From Smittium culicis (taxonomy: Eukaryota; Kickxellomycota; Harpellomycetes; Harpellales; Legeriomycetaceae): 10,112 bases of DNA. Made by a program: the position numbers and the translations under genes. Below are positions 6,604 through 10,112 of this stretch, in pieces. Position 1 is the stretch's first letter. Every line of letters starts with the position of its first letter. Below the pieces are notes generated by a model. The model searched no databases, had not been told where the DNA came from, and saw nothing but the letters and a program-made list of their open reading frames with translations. The DNA lies in assembly GCA_001970855.1 (NCBI GenBank), contig LSSN01000881.1, positions 1 to 10,112 of the forward strand, given 5' to 3'.

Positions 6604-8701
6604 ATGAAATTTACCCGGTCTTTGTTGTATTTGTTAATAATAATACTCTTCTAAAGTATCATTAACTCAATAAAATAATTACAATTTAAAAATAAAAATG
6701 CTTATCGTACAAACTATATAATAATTTTATTTAAAATATGCCGTAAACATAAATAAAAGGTTTTTTGTAGAAAAATTAATGAATTTTAACAGATGTTGAA
6801 ATAAAAATTTTATATTCAAACCAAAAATGCTTTTTTATATATATCTAGTGAATAATAATATTTATGAATTTTAATTTTAATTACGAAAGTGATAATGTGG
6901 AAACGATCAATGAAATCAAAATAAAATGTAAAATACAGAATGTTACTAAAAAAATGACTATTAATTGAGCCAAAAACAGTGGAAATTTATGAAATAGTAT
7001 AATCAAATATGTTTCTATATATTTAATGGATAAACGTGCGCATAAGTAAAAAATTGACTAAAAAATGATAAAATTTTGAATAAATAACTTATATTATGAA
7101 AAAAAAAAATCACAACGAATTTTTTCATCTATAATGCTAAAATTTTTTCAGAATTATAATTTTAATACAACCATTTCATAATTTAATTTAATTATATATG
7201 CTCGGTATTAATAAAAAAATTCTTATGAACCAAATAAAAAAGAGCTAGTTATCGATTATTATATCAATGATACCAGTGGTTTTAAATTAACGCAATGCAT
7301 CTAATATTGTACTTATTTATTTACATTAAAAACTAATTGTTATTTCATCATAGAAGACAGCTTATTATTTCTAACTGATAATATTATTATGATTTTTATA
7401 AGATATTTCTAAAACTGGAAATTTGTGTTATTAATCATATTTTAATACCTATTTACGTTTGATAATATATAAAAAAAACTATGAATATTTTCCAAATTTA
7501 TTTATTCGGATTTCTAAAAAAAGAAAGCTTATTGCAATTAAATGCAAATATAAGCTTATTTTAAAATGAATCACGATTTGATATAAATATGATTCTATTT
7601 TAAACAGCTTACAATTTAATATCCTATGATTATGAATATAAAATTCATAGAATTTTATTTTTATTTTGGTGGTTTAATTAAAATACAAAGCAAAAAAAAA
7701 CTTCCGTAAATAAAATTACAATTAATTGAAACAAACACAAATATAAGAAATATTCTACATCAAAATACTAATATTATAAATTTTTATGATTTTGATTTTT
7801 CCAAAAAGAAAATAAATTGGCTATAAAACTTTTAAAAACACCAAAAAAATCATAGATAACTGGAGGAAAGTGAATTAGTAGAAGTATATAAATTTTTTTA
7901 AATATTGGATAAAATTTATAATTAATTTAGATTTAATTAGCGAGAACATCAAAAAACTAAAAATACAAATATTAACAGCTATAAAATTATACATTTCAAA
8001 ATTTTCATTTATAAAATAATATAAATATAATTTATTTGCCTTTTCTTGGACTCATTTAAATATTATAACAAAATCTTAGATAATTATAGATCTCATAATA
8101 AAAATATCAATATAAAGAAAAATAATCATTCATAATTACAAAAACATATTTTTGCGCAATAAAATGTGTTATTCTTAAACATTAAAAAAAAATAGACTTT
8201 TAATTTATATAAAGAGGCGTAAAAAAAGGGGGTGAGATACATTAAAAAAGGTATTTTTTAAGAATAAAAAATCAAAAAGTGAAAATTTAGTTGTTAGATA
8301 ACTAATAAAATAATATAAGTTAAATTTAGAGAAATTTTTTTTCATTAAATAAAACGGAAAAAGCGCTTAAATATTTTTTTATTGAAAAAAATCTAATGAA
8401 TAGGTAATAATCAGTAACTTTAATAAAATTTAGTTAAGCTGTACTTTTTATCAAAAATAAACCACAATATATCTATAATTTCAGTTTTATTCATTTCTGA
8501 GTAATAAATGATTTTTTATTAATAGAAAAAGCTAAAAAAAAATACTATAATAAAATAGAAAATTATGATCTATATTGCCGCTTCAAATTTATAATTTATA
8601 AAAAAATTAAATTAAATCATCAAATATAATGATTTAATGAAATAATTCAATGAAATTACCCAATAAAATATTATATAAAATTATTTATATGTAATATAGG
8701 G

Positions 8702-8817
8702 GATTATGAACGAAGAGAGAGCTTTTTTTCAGTTTAATGTTATTGGCTTGAAAATTCAAAATTGAAAATATTATTAGCAGAATCAAATATGATTTTCATT
8801 TTTTCTATTTATTAATT
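8702..8817. repeat. Diverged repeat, copy B (core)
   Basis: This is the second copy of the repeat at 156-272, in the same orientation, lying about 950 bases before the hexamer array. The first 49 bases align without gaps. Among transition differences, eight have G or C in copy A and A or T in copy B, and three are the reverse, so copy B seems to have decayed toward A/T like its surroundings. Weak colinear similarity to copy A seems to continue to about 9205. Confidence 0.75.
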
Positions 8818-9472
8818 TACTTTTGAATATAAATTATATAAAAAAATACATATTTTACTCATTGACCGTCAATTTTTCATTCAAATTTATACAATTTAGC
8901 GCTTCACGCTGTAAAATTAATCCTTGATTAAGAATCGCCTATATAAATTCTATATAAATTTAATTAAAATGATTATACGCATGTGATTCTTTCGCCAAAA
9001 GTTGATGCTTACAAATAAATAAAATTAAGGTAAAGAAAATTATTAGCAACTTTTAAATCATATCTATAACTATGATTTATTATAAAAAATAAAAGGTTAT
9101 TAAATTTTATTTAATTTTAATGAATAAATTGTTTTTTATCACGAAATTTAATATATTACAACATTTTCCAGGTATATAGCTTATAATCATCAGATAGTAC
9201 CAATTTTAAGCTTTTTAGCGATGTATTTATTATTTTTATTTACCAAAGCGAAAAATTTCTTAATTTTTTAATTATTATTCAACCTCCAAGAAAAATATTA
9301 TTCTGTAATTGCAGACAAAATTTGGATCTAGTACTTGATTTATAAAAAAAAGAATATTATATTAAACTACTAATTTATGATCATATTTTAAAGATTTTTG
9401 GATGTATATAAAATATTTTTCTGCATTATTAATCATTTTTTTCAGAAATGAATATAATTTTTATTTTATACA

Positions 9473-9497
9473 TACTTAATCGAAGGTCGATTAGGTA
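9473..9497. repeat. Eleven-base-pair hairpin
   Basis: TACTTAATCGA (9473-9483) pairs with TCGATTAGGTA (9487-9497) across an AGG loop, with one G-T wobble. It contains G/C pairs that are uncommon in the surrounding AT-rich DNA. It is the first of three dyads in the 300 bases before the hexamer array. Confidence 0.45.
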
Positions 9498-9581
9498 AAA
9501 ATATTGGAAATATGATTGATAATTTTTGAATATTACCAGGCATATTGCTTAGAATAAATATAACAAAGAAAATTAAGCTGA

Positions 9582-9648
9582 ATCATCGTTTAGTGATGAT
9601 ATGAAAAAAGGCTTATTTTATGGAGGGAATTCAAAATTTTTTGAATCC
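9582..9648. repeat. Two further hairpins before the array
   Basis: ATCATC (9582-9587) pairs with GATGAT (9595-9600) over a 7-base loop. GG (9626-9627) and ATTCAAAA (9629-9636) pair with TTTTGAAT (9639-9646) and CC (9647-9648), with one bulged A. They may mark a boundary or protein-binding region next to the array, or may be chance in low-complexity DNA. Confidence 0.35.
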
Positions 9649-9762
9649 AGGTTTGAGATTTAATATCAGTAGAAAATTTTAGGCTGTAATTTTAATCATT
9701 GAATCTTGTTCAAAGATAAAAATAAATGATTAGAAATAAATAAAATAATAAACAAAGGAGTA

Positions 9763-10112
9763 AGTATGAGTATGAGTATGAGTATGAGTATGAGTATGAG
9801 TATGAGTATGAGTATGAGTATGAGTATGAGTATGAGTATGAGTATGAGTATGAGTATGAGTATGAGTATGAGTATGAGTATGAGTATGAGTATGAGTATG
9901 AGTATGAGTATGAGTATGAGTATGAGTATGAGTATGAGTATGAGTATGAGTATGAGTATGAGTATGAGTATGAGTATGAGTATGAGTATGAGTATGAGTA
10001 TGAGTATGAGTATGAGTATGAGTATGAGTATGAGTATGAGTATGAGTATGAGTATGAGTATGAGTATGAGTATGAGTATGAGTATGAGTATGAGTATGAG
10101 TATGAGTATGAG
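9763..10112 (+). repeat. Perfect (AGTATG)n hexanucleotide array at the window end
   Basis: 350 bases, about 58.3 copies of a six-base unit, with no mismatch or length change that I can see. The array starts abruptly after AACAAAGGAGTA and runs off the end. The plus strand carries only A, G and T, so all C is on the other strand. That strand bias, with the G-bearing strand running 5' to 3' toward the end, is what a right-hand telomere would show, but the unit lacks the GG or GGG run of nearly all known telomere repeats. One plus frame is open (Ser-Met) and starts at ATG 9766. A microsatellite or satellite where an assembly stopped is the simplest alternative. Confidence 0.95.

Larger units (their letters stand above)
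4502..9762. other. Gene-poor, extremely AT-rich compartment
   Basis: Base composition shifts sharply near 4500. A sample 60-base line at 7081 has 10 G/C, while one inside the bZIP gene at 2521 has 34. I see no convincing intact gene, tRNA or rRNA. The weak coding fragments at 5286-5375, 5581-5709 and 6370-6603 and repeat copy B are listed separately. A 12-base word, CCTAGCTTCCTA, occurs both in the broken gene (4358-4369) and at 4810-4821, where both read PSFL, hinting at scrambled remnants of the same element. The stretch looks like old repeats and genes degraded by mutation toward A/T. Confidence 0.65.

Noticed and set aside
9766..10112. Open Ser-Met repeat frame through the hexamer array
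   Set aside because: Any hexamer without a stop in one frame gives such an ORF. It has no unique sequence and no end within the window.
9763..10112. CRISPR array
   Set aside because: The units are contiguous six-base copies with no spacers.

Overview
The window looks like nuclear DNA of a fungus. The one confident protein gene (1790-2908, + strand) is an intronless bZIP activator. Its basic region and zipper closely match the Gcn4/Cpc-1/CpcA family, which controls amino-acid starvation responses in fungi. An AATAAA lies 16 bases after its stop, and the intergenic DNA is rich in poly(A) and poly(T). I cannot place the genome below kingdom level: there is no rRNA or tRNA, and no ORF from a universally conserved family.

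Layout. 1-1260 is gene-free DNA of moderate AT content holding a degraded repeat (copy A, core 156-272). 1260-1789 is the promoter and leader of the bZIP gene, with a pyrimidine-rich TATA region, two upstream ORFs (4 and 24 codons), a strong hairpin inside the second uORF, and an ATG-free A/T/C-rich stretch before the main start. 1790-2908 is the bZIP gene. 2909-3695 is intergenic, with a CCAAT/TATA pair and several dyad elements. 3696-4058 is an intact 120-codon ORF of unknown family. Its reading frame continues, broken by two frameshifts and three stops, to a 16-base A run at 4486-4501, so the whole unit looks like a decayed gene, possibly the first ORF of a LINE-type element. From about 4500 to 9762 the DNA becomes extremely AT-rich, with no convincing gene, only fragments that may be remnants, and a second more AT-decayed copy of the repeat (copy B, core 8702-8817). 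9763-10112 is a perfect hexanucleotide array of about 58 copies running off the window end.

The likely biology is a starvation-response regulator with uORF-type translational control, sitting next to a decaying, repeat-bearing, AT-rich compartment that ends in a satellite or telomere-like array. The most interesting items are the uORF/hairpin leader, the C-free hexamer array, and the diverged repeat shared by the two ends of the window. All counts and alignments here were made by eye.
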